NCBI RefSeq assembly: GCF_900120335.1
Contig: NZ_LT635477.1
Location: 620,001-684,000, forward strand
Origin: Helicobacter pylori
GTDB taxonomy: Bacteria; Campylobacterota; Campylobacteria; Campylobacterales; Helicobacteraceae
Reading direction: 5' to 3'
DNA length: 64,000 nucleotides
The notes under the pieces are model-generated. The model was given only the letters and a program-made list of their open reading frames with translations, ran no database searches and was not told where the DNA came from. Both the position numbers and the translations under genes were made by a program. Positions 18,611 through 28,600 of the stretch are shown here, piece after piece (within the stretch, counting starts at the first letter, position 1; each line of letters starts with the position of its first letter).

Positions 18611-19633
18611 ATGATGATTTTCATTGATGCATGTTTTAGAAAAGAAACGCCTTACACGCCCATTTGGATGATGAGGCAAGCGGGGCGTTACCTTAGCGAA
18701 TACCAAAAGAGCCGTAAAAAAGCGGGGAGTTTCTTGGAATTGTGTAAAAATAGCGATCTAGCCACAGAAGTTACCCTACAGCCGGTAGAGATTTTAGGCG
18801 TGGATGCGGCTATTTTGTTTAGCGATATTTTAGTAGTGCCTTTGGAAATGGGCTTGAATTTGGAGTTTATCCCCAAAAAGGGGCCGCATTTTTTAGAGAC
18901 GATTACGGATTTAAAAAGCGTGGAAAACCTGAAAGTAGGGGCTTATAAACGACTAAACTATGTCTATGATACGATTTCTCAAACGCGCCAAAAGCTTTCT
19001 AAAGGGAAGGCGTTAATCGGTTTTTGCGGATCGCCTTGGACTTTAGCGACTTACATGATAGAAGGCGAGGGGAGCAAATCGTATGCCAAAAGCAAGAAAA
19101 TGCTCTATAGCGAGCCTGAAGTTTTAAAAGCGCTTTTAGAAAAATTGAGCCTTGAATTGATAGAGTATTTGAGCCTTCAAATCCAAGCAGGGGTCAATGC
19201 GGTAATGGTTTTTGACTCATGGGCTAGCGCTTTAGAAAAAGAAGCGTATTTGAAATTCAGTTGGGATTATTTGAAAAAAATCTCTAAAGAGCTTAAAAAA
19301 CGCTACCCCCATATTCCGGTTATCCTTTTCCCTAAAGGGATTGGCGCTTATTTGGATAGCATAGATGGGGAATTTGATGTGTTTGGCGTGGATTGGGGTA
19401 CGCCTTTAGAAGCGGCAAAAAAGATTTTAGGCGATAAGTATGTTTTGCAAGGGAATTTAGAACCCACCCGCCTTTATGATAAAAACGCTTTAGAAGAAGG
19501 GGTTGAAAAGATTCTAAAAGTCATGGGCAATCAAGGGCATATTTTCAATTTAGGGCATGGGATGTTGCCGGATTTGCCTAGAGAAAACGCAAAATATTTA
19601 GTGCAATTAGTGCATGCTAAAACCAGGCGATAG
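18611..19633 (+). CDS. hemE: Uroporphyrinogen decarboxylase HemE
   Basis: HemE decarboxylates uroporphyrinogen III to coproporphyrinogen III in cytoplasmic haem synthesis. The 340-residue protein has the family markers [16 protein letters not shown] near residue 16 and [13 protein letters not shown] near residue 70, plus [16 protein letters not shown]; the catalytic aspartate is in FSDI. Start could be ATG 18611 or the next ATG 18614 (MIFIDACF); AAGGA lies just upstream. TATAAA at 18574-18579 may be its promoter. It is followed by hefA after a few bases, so the haem gene and the efflux genes are probably co-transcribed. Confidence 0.96.
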   Translation: MMIFIDACFRKETPYTPIWMMRQAGRYLSEYQKSRKKAGSFLELCKNSDLATEVTLQPVEILGVDAAILFSDILVVPLEMGLNLEFIPKKGPHFLETITDLKSVENLKVGAYKRLNYVYDTISQTRQKLSKGKALIGFCGSPWTLATYMIEGEGSKSYAKSKKMLYSEPEVLKALLEKLSLELIEYLSLQIQAGVNAVMVFDSWASALEKEAYLKFSWDYLKKISKELKKRYPHIPVILFPKGIGAYLDSIDGEFDVFGVDWGTPLEAAKKILGDKYVLQGNLEPTRLYDKNALEEGVEKILKVMGNQGHIFNLGHGMLPDLPRENAKYLVQLVHAKTRR

Positions 19634-19641
19634 GGGGCTTG

Positions 19642-21075
19642 ATGAACACTATTATAAGATATGCGAGTTTATGGGGCTTGTGTGCGGCTTTAACTCTAGC
19701 CCAAGCCCCCTCTAAAACCCCAGATGAAATCAAGCAAATCCTTAACAATTATAGCCATAAGAATTTAAAGCTCATTGATCCGCCGACAAGTTCTTTAGAA
19801 GCAACACCGGGTTTTTTGCGTTCGCCCAAAGAAACAGCGACCACTATCAATCAAGAGATTGCTAAATACCATGAAAAAAGCGATAAGGCCGCTTTGGGGC
19901 TTTATGAATTGCTAAAGGGGGCTACCACTAATCTCAGTTTGCAAGCACAAGAACTCAGTGTCAAGCAAGCGATGAAGAACCACACCATCGCCAAAGCGAT
20001 GTTTTTGCCTACTTTGGATGCGAATTATTACTTTAAAAATGAAAATAGGGATACTCCGCACTTTAAACATTATAACACGCAACAACTCCAAGCTCAAGTC
20101 AAATTGAATGTGTTTAATGGTTTTAGCGATGTGAATAATGTCAAAGAAAAGTCTGCAACTTACCGATCCACTGTGGCTAATTTAGAGTATAGCCGCCAAA
20201 GCGTGTATTTGCAAGTGGTGCAACAATACTACGAGTATTTTAACAATCTCGCTCGCATGATCGCTTTGCAAAAAAAATTAGAGCAAATCAAAACAGACAT
20301 TAAAAGGGTTACCAAACTCTATGACAAAGGGCTAACCACGATTGATGATTTGCAAAGCTTAAAGGCACAAGGGAATTTGAGCGAATACGATATTTTGGAC
20401 ATGCAATTTGCTTTGGAGCAAAACCGCTTGACTTTAGAATACCTCACCAATCTCAGTGTGAAAAATTTGAAAAAGACCACGATTGATGTACCTAATTTGC
20501 AATTAAGAGAAAGACAGGATTTGGTTTCTTTAAGGGAGCAAATTTCTGCACTCAAATACCAGAACAAGCAACTCAATTATTACCCTACGATAGATGTTTA
20601 TGACTCATGGAGTTATTGGATCCAAAAACCCGCTTACGCTTTGGGGAGTTTTGGGAACTTCTTCCCCGGTCAGCAAAATACGGCTGGAGTTAATGCGAGC
20701 ATGAAATTTTTTGATGATATAGGGTTGAGCTTGCAAAAACAATCCATCATGCTAGGCCAATTAGCGAATGAAAAGAATTTAGCGTATAAAAAGCTAGAGC
20801 AAGAAAAAGACGAACAGCTTTACAGAAAGTCGCTTGATATTGCCAGAGCCAAGATTGAATCTTCCAAGGCCAGTTTGGATGCGGCTAATCTTTCTTTTGC
20901 CAATATTAAAAGGAAATACGACGCTAATTTAGTGGATTTCACCACTTATTTAAGGGGCTTAACCACGCGCTTTGATGCAGAAGTGGCTTACAATTTAGCG
21001 CTCAACAATTATGAAGTGCAAAAAGCCAATTACATTTTTAACAGCGGGCATAAAATAGACGACTATGTGCATTAA
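19642..21075 (+). CDS. hefA: TolC-like outer membrane efflux channel HefA
   Basis: HefA is the outer-membrane exit duct of the HefABC RND pump, which exports antibiotics and bile salts. The 477-residue protein has a signal peptide ending around TLAQAPS and the two-fold TolC repeat of long helical hairpins (QQYYEYFNNLARMIALQKKLEQI in the first half, AYNLALNNYEVQKANYIF at the end). I start it at ATG 19642 rather than the adjacent TTG 19639, since TAGGGGGC is well placed before it. It is followed by hefB after 9 nt. Confidence 0.93.
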   Translation: MNTIIRYASLWGLCAALTLAQAPSKTPDEIKQILNNYSHKNLKLIDPPTSSLEATPGFLRSPKETATTINQEIAKYHEKSDKAALGLYELLKGATTNLSLQAQELSVKQAMKNHTIAKAMFLPTLDANYYFKNENRDTPHFKHYNTQQLQAQVKLNVFNGFSDVNNVKEKSATYRSTVANLEYSRQSVYLQVVQQYYEYFNNLARMIALQKKLEQIKTDIKRVTKLYDKGLTTIDDLQSLKAQGNLSEYDILDMQFALEQNRLTLEYLTNLSVKNLKKTTIDVPNLQLRERQDLVSLREQISALKYQNKQLNYYPTIDVYDSWSYWIQKPAYALGSFGNFFPGQQNTAGVNASMKFFDDIGLSLQKQSIMLGQLANEKNLAYKKLEQEKDEQLYRKSLDIARAKIESSKASLDAANLSFANIKRKYDANLVDFTTYLRGLTTRFDAEVAYNLALNNYEVQKANYIFNSGHKIDDYVH

Positions 21076-21084
21076 GGAATAAAA

Positions 21085-21789
21085 ATGATACGAAAAATTT
21101 TAATAGGACTTTTTTTGAGTTTTTTGAGCATGGAAGCTGGCGAAAAAGTGTATGCGATTTTCAATGTGAAAGCGACACAAGATTCCAAGCTCACCTTAGA
21201 CAGCACAGGGATTGTGGATAGCATTAAGGTTACTGAGGGGAGCGTGGTCAAAAAGGGCGATGTTTTGTTGCTTTTGTATAATCAAGACAAACAGGCTCAA
21301 AGCGATTCCACCGAGCAACAACTCATTTTCGCTAAAAAGCAATACCAACGATACAGCAAAATTGGGGGCGCTGTGGATAAAAACACTCTAGAGGGTTATG
21401 AGTTCACTTACAGGCGCTTGGAGTCTGATTACGCTTATTCTATTGCGGTATTGAATAAAACCATTTTAAGAGCCCCTTTTGATGGCGTGATAGCGAGTAA
21501 AAACATTCAGGTGGGCGAAGGGGTGAGCGCGAATAACACGGTGTTATTGAGACTGGTCAGCCATGCAAGGAAATTAGTTATTGAATTTGATTCTAAATAT
21601 ATTAATGCAGTCAAAGTGGGGGACACTTACACCTATTCTATAGACGGGGATTCTAATCAGCATGAAATTAAAATCACTAAGATTTACCCCACGGTTGATG
21701 AAAACACCAGAAAAGTGAGCGCTGAAGCCCTTTTGTCTAAGCCCATGGCAGTAGGGCTTTTTGGCGATGGGTTTATCCAAACGAAATAA
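21085..21789 (+). CDS. hefB: RND efflux membrane fusion protein HefB
   Basis: HefB is the periplasmic adaptor linking HefC to HefA. The 234-residue protein has an N-terminal signal (KILIGLFLSFLSMEAG), a lipoyl half-motif TEGSVVKKGDVLLLL, a short helical hairpin of about 40 residues, and the matching lipoyl half LRAPFDGVIASKNIQVGEGV, then a beta-barrel domain. It is shorter than AcrA-type adaptors because the hairpin and membrane-proximal parts are small. No lipobox is seen. Confidence 0.93.
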   Translation: MIRKILIGLFLSFLSMEAGEKVYAIFNVKATQDSKLTLDSTGIVDSIKVTEGSVVKKGDVLLLLYNQDKQAQSDSTEQQLIFAKKQYQRYSKIGGAVDKNTLEGYEFTYRRLESDYAYSIAVLNKTILRAPFDGVIASKNIQVGEGVSANNTVLLRLVSHARKLVIEFDSKYINAVKVGDTYTYSIDGDSNQHEIKITKIYPTVDENTRKVSAEALLSKPMAVGLFGDGFIQTK

Positions 21790-21801
21790 TAGGATATTTT
21801 G

Positions 21802-24800
21802 ATGTATAAAACAGCGATTAATCGTCCTATTACGACCTTGATGTTTGCTTTGGCGATTGTCTTTTTTGGGACTATGGGTTTTAAAAAATTGAGCGTGGCG
21901 CTTTTCCCTAAAATTGATTTGCCTACAGTGGTGGTTACTACGACTTATCCTGGGGCTAGCGCTGAAATCATAGAGAGTAAGGTAACCGATAAGATTGAAG
22001 AAGCGGTGATGGGGATTGATGGGATCAAAAAGGTTACTTCTACGAGTTCTAAAAATGTGAGTATCGTCGTCATTGAATTTGAGTTAGAAAAACCTAATGA
22101 AGAAGCCTTAAACGATGTGGTGAATAAAATTTCTTCGGTGCGTTTTGATGACTCTAACATTAAAAAACCCTCTGTCAATAAATTTGATACCGACAGCCAA
22201 GCCATTATTTCATTATTTGTGAGCAGTTCAAGCGTGCCGGCTACAACCCTTAATGACTACGCTAAAAACACCATCAAACCCATGCTCCAAAAAATCAATG
22301 GGGTAGGGGGCGTGCAGCTCAACGGCTTTAGGGAGCGCCAAATTAGGATTTATGCAGATCCCACTTTGATGAACAAATACAATCTCACTTATGCGGATCT
22401 TTTCAGCACGCTTAAAGCGGAGAATGTGGAAATTGATGGGGGGCGCATTGTCAATAGCCAAAGAGAATTATCAATTTTAATTAATGCGAATAGTTATAGC
22501 GTAGCGGATGTGGAAAAGATTCAAGTGGGTAATCATGTGCGTCTTGGCGATATTGCAAAAATTGAAATCGGTTTGGAAGAAGACAACACTTTTGCGAGCT
22601 TTAAAGACAAACCCGGTGTGATTTTAGAAATCCAAAAGATTGCCGGAGCGAATGAAATTGAAATCGTAGATAGGGTGTATGAAGCGTTAAAACACATTCA
22701 AGCCATTAGCCCTAGTTATGAAATCAGACCCTTTTTAGACACCACGAGCTATATCCGCACCTCTATTGAAGATGTGAAATTTGACCTAGTCTTAGGGGCG
22801 ATTTTAGCGGTTTTAGTGGTGTTTGCGTTCTTGCGTAACGGCACGATCACCCTTGTTTCAGCGATCTCTATCCCTATTTCTATCATGGGGACTTTTGCGC
22901 TCATCCAATGGATGGGCTTTTCATTAAACATGCTCACCATGGTGGCTTTAACGCTAGCGATAGGGATTATCATAGATGATGCGATCGTGGTGATTGAAAA
23001 TATCCATAAAAAGCTAGAAATGGGCATGAACAAACGAAAAGCGAGCTATGAGGGGGTGAGGGAAATTGGCTTTGCTCTAGTGGCGATTTCAGCGATGCTG
23101 CTCTCTGTTTTTGTGCCTATAGGGAACATGAAAGGCATTATCGGGCGCTTTTTCCAAAGCTTTGGGATCACGGTGGCTTTAGCGATCGCTCTATCGTATG
23201 TGGTGGTCGTTACGATTATCCCCATGGTAAGCTCAGTCGTGGTCAATCCCAGGCATTCTCGTTTTTATGTGTGGAGTGAGCCTTTTTTTAAGGCTTTAGA
23301 GTTTCGTTATACCAGATTGCTCCAATGGGTATTAAACCACAAGCTCATCATCTCTATAGCGGTGGTTTTGGTGTTTGTGGGTTCGCTTTTTGTGGCTTCT
23401 AAGCTCGGCATGGATTTCATGCTGAAAGAAGATAGGGGGAGGTTTTTAGTGTGGCTTAAGGCTAAACCGGGCGTGAGCATAGATTACATGACACAAAAGA
23501 GTAAGATCTTTCAAAAAGCGATTGAAAAGCATGCTGAAGTGGAATTTACCACCCTGCAAGTGGGTTATGGCACCACACAAAACCCTTTTAAGGCTAAGAT
23601 TTTTGTGCAACTCAAGCCTTTAAAAGAGCGCAAAAAAGAGGGTGAATTGGGGCAATTTGAGTTGATGAGCGTTTTAAGGAAAGAGTTGAGAAGCTTGCCT
23701 GAAGCTAAAGGTTTAGATACTATTAATCTTTCTGAAGTTGCTCTTATAGGGGGCGGTGGGGATAGTTCGCCCTTCCAAACCTTTGTGTTTTCCCATTCTC
23801 AAGAAGCGGTGGATAAAAGCGTGGAGAATTTGAAAAAATTCTTATTAGAAAGCCCTGAATTAAAAGGCAAGGTTGAAAGCTACCATACAAGCACGAGCGA
23901 ATCGCAACCGCAATTGCAACTCAAAATCTTAAGACAAAACGCCAACAAATACGGCGTGAGCGCTCAAACCATTGGCTCAGTGGTGAGCTCTGCTTTCTCT
24001 GGGACTTCTCAAGCGAGCGTGTTCAAAGAAGATGGTAAAGAATACGACATGATCATTAGAGTGCCTGATGACAAGCGCGTTTCTGTAGAAGACATCAAAC
24101 GCTTGCAAGTGCGTAACAAATACGATAAATTGATGTTTTTAGACGCTTTAGTGGAAATCACAGAAACTAAAAGCCCGTCCAGCATTTCTCGCTATAACCG
24201 CCAGCGCAGCGTTACGGTGCTTGCTGAGCCTAATAGGAATGCGGGCGTTTCTTTGGGCGAGATTTTAACGCAAGTGAGCAAAAACACTAAAGAATGGCTG
24301 GTTGAAGGGGCGAATTACAGATTCACCGGAGAAGCGGATAACGCCAAAGAGAGCAATGGGGAGTTTTTAGTCGCTTTAGCGACAGCGTTTGTGCTGATTT
24401 ATATGATTTTAGCGGCGTTGTATGAGTCCATTTTAGAGCCTTTTATTATCATGGTTACCATGCCTTTAAGCTTTTCAGGGGCGTTTTTTGCTTTAGGTTT
24501 AGTGCATCAGCCTTTGAGCATGTTCTCTATGATAGGCTTGATCTTGCTCATTGGTATGGTGGGTAAAAACGCCACGCTTTTAATTGATGTGGCGAATGAA
24601 GAGCGTAAAAAAGGTTTGAATATCCAAGAAGCCATTTTATTTGCCGGCAAAACCCGTCTAAGACCGATTTTAATGACGACCATTGCGATGGTTTGTGGCA
24701 TGCTGCCTTTAGCGTTGGCGAGTGGGGATGGAGCGGCGATGAAATCCCCTATAGGGATTGCGATGAGTGGGGGCTTAATGATTTCTATGGTGTTAAGCTT

Positions 24801-24888
24801 ACTGATTGTGCCGGTGTTTTATCGTTTGATCGCTCCCATAGACGACAAACTCAAGCGGTTTTATCAAAACCAAAAAACTTTAGAATGA
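21802..24888 (+). CDS. hefC: RND efflux pump inner-membrane transporter HefC
   Basis: HefC is the proton-driven RND pump of the HefABC system. The 1028-residue protein shows the full two-fold RND architecture. Each half has an N-terminal membrane helix (about residues 10-28 and 530-550), a large periplasmic porter loop, and a five-helix block. The fourth helix carries LALAIGIIIDDAIVVIENI, with the paired aspartates of the proton relay. It starts at ATG 21802 (TTG 21799 is possible but less likely), 12 nt after hefB. Its stop overlaps the next gene as ATGA. Confidence 0.95.
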   Translation: MYKTAINRPITTLMFALAIVFFGTMGFKKLSVALFPKIDLPTVVVTTTYPGASAEIIESKVTDKIEEAVMGIDGIKKVTSTSSKNVSIVVIEFELEKPNEEALNDVVNKISSVRFDDSNIKKPSVNKFDTDSQAIISLFVSSSSVPATTLNDYAKNTIKPMLQKINGVGGVQLNGFRERQIRIYADPTLMNKYNLTYADLFSTLKAENVEIDGGRIVNSQRELSILINANSYSVADVEKIQVGNHVRLGDIAKIEIGLEEDNTFASFKDKPGVILEIQKIAGANEIEIVDRVYEALKHIQAISPSYEIRPFLDTTSYIRTSIEDVKFDLVLGAILAVLVVFAFLRNGTITLVSAISIPISIMGTFALIQWMGFSLNMLTMVALTLAIGIIIDDAIVVIENIHKKLEMGMNKRKASYEGVREIGFALVAISAMLLSVFVPIGNMKGIIGRFFQSFGITVALAIALSYVVVVTIIPMVSSVVVNPRHSRFYVWSEPFFKALEFRYTRLLQWVLNHKLIISIAVVLVFVGSLFVASKLGMDFMLKEDRGRFLVWLKAKPGVSIDYMTQKSKIFQKAIEKHAEVEFTTLQVGYGTTQNPFKAKIFVQLKPLKERKKEGELGQFELMSVLRKELRSLPEAKGLDTINLSEVALIGGGGDSSPFQTFVFSHSQEAVDKSVENLKKFLLESPELKGKVESYHTSTSESQPQLQLKILRQNANKYGVSAQTIGSVVSSAFSGTSQASVFKEDGKEYDMIIRVPDDKRVSVEDIKRLQVRNKYDKLMFLDALVEITETKSPSSISRYNRQRSVTVLAEPNRNAGVSLGEILTQVSKNTKEWLVEGANYRFTGEADNAKESNGEFLVALATAFVLIYMILAALYESILEPFIIMVTMPLSFSGAFFALGLVHQPLSMFSMIGLILLIGMVGKNATLLIDVANEERKKGLNIQEAILFAGKTRLRPILMTTIAMVCGMLPLALASGDGAAMKSPIGIAMSGGLMISMVLSLLIVPVFYRLIAPIDDKLKRFYQNQKTLE

Positions 24889-25454
24889 AAAAAATCGTTC
24901 CGGTTTTGGCTTTATGGGTGGGTTTGTTAGGGGCGTTTGAGCCTAAAAAAAGTCATATTTATTTTGGGGCTATGGTGGGTTTAGCCCCCATTAAAATAAC
25001 CCCAAAACCGGCTAGCGATTCTTCTTATACGGCTTTTTTATGGGGGGCTAAAGGAGGGTATCAATTCGCTTTTTTTAAAGCCTTAGCGTTAAGGGGTGAA
25101 TTTTCCTACCTTATGGCGATCAAACCCACCGCATTGCACACGATTAACACTTCTTTATTGAGCTTAAATATGGATGTGTTGAGCGATTTTTACACTTACA
25201 AAAAATACAGCTTTGGGGTGTATGGGGGGCTTGGGATAGGGTATTTTTATCAAAGCAACCATTTAGGCATGAAAAATAGTTCGTTTATGGGTTATAACGG
25301 GCTAATTAATGTAGGGCTTGGCAGCACGATCGATCGCCACCACCGCATAGAGCTTGGGGCTAAAATCCCTTTTTCAAAGACTAGAAATTCTTTTAAAAAT
25401 TCTTATTTTTTAGAGAGCGTTTTTATCCATGCGAGTTATAGTTATGCGTTTTAA
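24885..25454 (+). CDS. Small outer-membrane-type protein, function unknown (HP0608-like)
   Basis: The real start is ATG 24885, overlapping the hefC stop (ATGA), not the longer upstream frame that runs inside hefC. The 189-residue product opens with a signal peptide (KKIVPVLALWVGLLGAF) and consists of alternating beta strands with many glycines and aromatics (GGYQFAFFKALALRGEFSYL, FGVYGGLGIGYFY). It ends in SYSYAF, the terminal phenylalanine typical of outer-membrane barrels. It is the last gene of the probable hemE-hefABC transcript. Its role is not known; a link to efflux is only by position. Confidence 0.75.
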   Translation: MKKIVPVLALWVGLLGAFEPKKSHIYFGAMVGLAPIKITPKPASDSSYTAFLWGAKGGYQFAFFKALALRGEFSYLMAIKPTALHTINTSLLSLNMDVLSDFYTYKKYSFGVYGGLGIGYFYQSNHLGMKNSSFMGYNGLINVGLGSTIDRHHRIELGAKIPFSKTRNSFKNSYFLESVFIHASYSYAF

Positions 25455-25542
25455 AAAAGGTTCCAAATAACCCAGTGATGGCTTCCGTTTATAAGATATG
25501 ATCCCTATAACCACACAAAGAAATCGCACATTCTTTTTTAAT

Positions 25543-25551
25543 TGTTATAAT
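25543..25551 (+). promoter_or_regulatory. Perfect extended -10 promoter of faaA
   Basis: TG-T-TATAAT at 25543-25551 is a consensus extended -10. Transcription would start near 25558, about 50 nt before the ATG at 25610, with GAAAGGG at 25595-25601 as ribosome-binding site. Confidence 0.65.
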
Positions 25552-25609
25552 GGATAGTGCCAAAAAGTATTAACAAGTATTAGCATGATTGCATGAAAGG
25601 GTTCAAAAT

Positions 25610-28600
25610 ATGACTTATAGAAATAGCAAAATAGATTTAAAGGAACGCTTTAGTAAAAATCGCTCTTTTAAGGGCATTAAAAAGAAAATCGCTAAAAAAT
25701 ACACAATCAAAAACTCGCCTTTGATAATTTATTCCTTAAAAACGCATTCAAATCCTTCTCTATCCATTAATAAAAAAATCTTCTTAGGGCTTGGGTTTGT
25801 TTCAGCTTTGAGCGCTCAAAGTGAAGATTATAATAGTTCGGTGTATTGGCTCAATAGCGTGAATGAAAACAATAACAACAAATCCTATTATATCAGCCCT
25901 TTACGCACTTGGGCTGGGGGGAATAGGAGTTTTACGCAAAATTATAACAATAGTCAGTTATACATAGGGACAAAAAACGCTTCCGCAACACCCAACAATT
26001 CTTCTGTGTGGTTTGGGGAAAAGGGCTATGTAGGTTTTATTACAGGGGTTTTTAAGGCAAAAGACATTTTTATCACAGGGGCTGTTGGATCGGGCAATGA
26101 GTGGAAAACTGGCGGAGGGGCGATACTGGTTTTTGAAAGCTCAAACGAACTAAACGCTAACGGAGCTTATTTTCAAAATAACAGAGCCGGGACACAAACT
26201 TCTTGGATCAATTTGATTTCCAATAACAGCGTGAATTTGACAAACACGGATTTTGGCAACCAAACCCCTAATGGGGGCTTTAATGTTATGGGGCGAAAGA
26301 TTACTTATAATGGCGGAACAATCAATGGTGGGAATTTTGGCTTTGATAACGTGGATAGCAATGGCGCAACCACTATTAGCGGGGTAACTTTCAACAATAA
26401 CGGCGCGCTCACTTATAAGGGTGGGAATGGTATTGGAGGGAGCATCACTTTCACTAACTCTAATATCAATCATTACAAACTCAATCTTAACGCCAATAGC
26501 GTTACCTTTAATAACAGCACTCTAGGGAGCATGCCTAATGGCAACGCTAATACTATAGGAAACGCCTACATTCTTAATGCAAGTAATATTACTTTTAATA
26601 ATTTGACCTTTAATGGGGGTTGGTTCGTTTTTGATAGATCTAACGCTAATGTTAATTTTCAAGGCGCAACCACGATCAATAACCCCACTTCGCCCTTTGT
26701 CAATATGACCGGTAAGGTTAATATTAACGCTAATGCGATTTTTAATATTCAAAATTACACGCCTAGCATAGGGAGTGCTTACACGCTCTTTAGCATGAAA
26801 AATGGCTCTATCGCTTATAATAATGTGGATAATTTATGGAATATTATCAGGCTTAAAAACACGCAAGCCACAAAAGACGCTGATAAAAATCATACAAGCT
26901 CAAATAACAACACCCACACTTACTATGTAACCTACAATTTAGGTGGCACGCTCTATCATTTCAGGCAAATTTTTAGCCCTGATTCTATTGTTTTACAATC
27001 CGTTTATTATGGCACGAACAATATTTATTACACCAATAGCGTGAATATCCATGACAATGTTTTTAATTTAAAAGACATTAAAGACAATAGAGACGATACG
27101 ATTTTCTACCTCAACGGCTTGAACACTTGGAATTACACTAATGCGAGATTCGCTCAAACCTATGGTGGGAAAAACAGCGCTTTAGTCTTTAACGCTACGA
27201 CTCCTTGGGCTAATGGCAGTATCCCTAAATCTAACAGCACGGTGCGTTTTGGAGGGTATGAGGGAGTCAATTGGGGGAAAACAGGCTATATCACCGGCAC
27301 TTTCACAGCCGATAGGGTTTATATCACCGGTAACATGATGTCTGGGAATGGTGCTCAAACCGGTGGGGGAGCGACTTTGAATTTTGTGGGTGCGACTGAA
27401 GTTAATATCGCTGGAGCCACTTTTAAAAACCTAAAAACCACTTCACAAAACTCTTACATGACTTTTATCGCCTTAGGGAATGGCTCTAGTAGCGGTAAGA
27501 TCAATGTTTCTCAATCTGATTTTTACGACTGGACGGGTGGGGGGTATGATTTTACCGGTAATGGCGTTTTTGATGGCGTGAATTTCAACAAGGCTTATTA
27601 CAAATTTCAAGGTGCTGAAAATTCTTACAATTTTAAAAACACGAATTTTTTAGTAGGGAATTTCAAATTCCAGGGCAAGACCACCATTGAAAAATCCGTT
27701 TTAAATGACGCTTCTTACACTTTTGATGGCATAAATAACGCCTTTAATGAAAACAAGTTTAATGGCGGTTCGTTTAATTTCAACCACGCAGAGCAGACAG
27801 ACGCTTTTAATAACAACTCGTTTAATGGCGGATCGTTTAGTTTTAACGCCAAGCAAGTGGATTTTAATGGGAACTCGTTTAATGGGGGCGTGTTTAATTT
27901 CAACAATACCCCTAAAGTCAGTTTTACTGATGACACTTTCAATGTGAATAACCAATTTAAAATAAATGGCGCTCAAACGGATTTTACTTTCAATAAGGGC
28001 GTTGTTTTCAACATGCAAGGGCTTTTGAGTAGCCTAAGCGTAGGCACGACTTATCAATTGCTTAACGCTAAAAGCGTGGATTATAAAGATAACAATAACG
28101 CTTTGTATCAAATGCTGCGCTGGACTAGCGGGGAAAATCCTAGCGGTAAATTAGTGGATGAAAATAAAACCGCGCCAAACAACGCTAGAATTTATAATGT
28201 CCAATTCACCGATAACGGCTTGACTTACTACATTAAAGAAAATTTTAATAATGGGATCACGCTCACTCGTTTATGCACTCTAGGTTATACGCATTGCGTG
28301 AATATCCATAATGATGCGTTTAATCTCAAAAATGTCAATAACAACGCCAGTAACACCGTATTCTATCTCAACGGCATGACGACTTGGAAGATTGCTGGCA
28401 CAGGCGTTTTCACGCAAGATTATAGCGGCGCTAACAGCGTTTTAGTGTTCAACCAAACCACCCCTTTCCTTAATGGGGCGAATCCCACTTCTAATAGCGT
28501 GGTGGGTTTTGGGAAAACTTCAGGGGCTGAATGGGGGCTAGTGGGCTATATTCAAGGCGTTTTTAAAGCCAATCAAATTGATATTACCGGCACGATTCGT

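Noticed and set aside
22749..23033. Minus-strand frame opposite hefC
   Set aside because: Shadow of the membrane-helix codons of hefC; no independent start signal.
24693..24884. Upstream extension of the small outer-membrane protein frame
   Set aside because: It lies wholly inside hefC in another frame. The ATGA overlap at 24885 with a signal peptide right after it is the better start.
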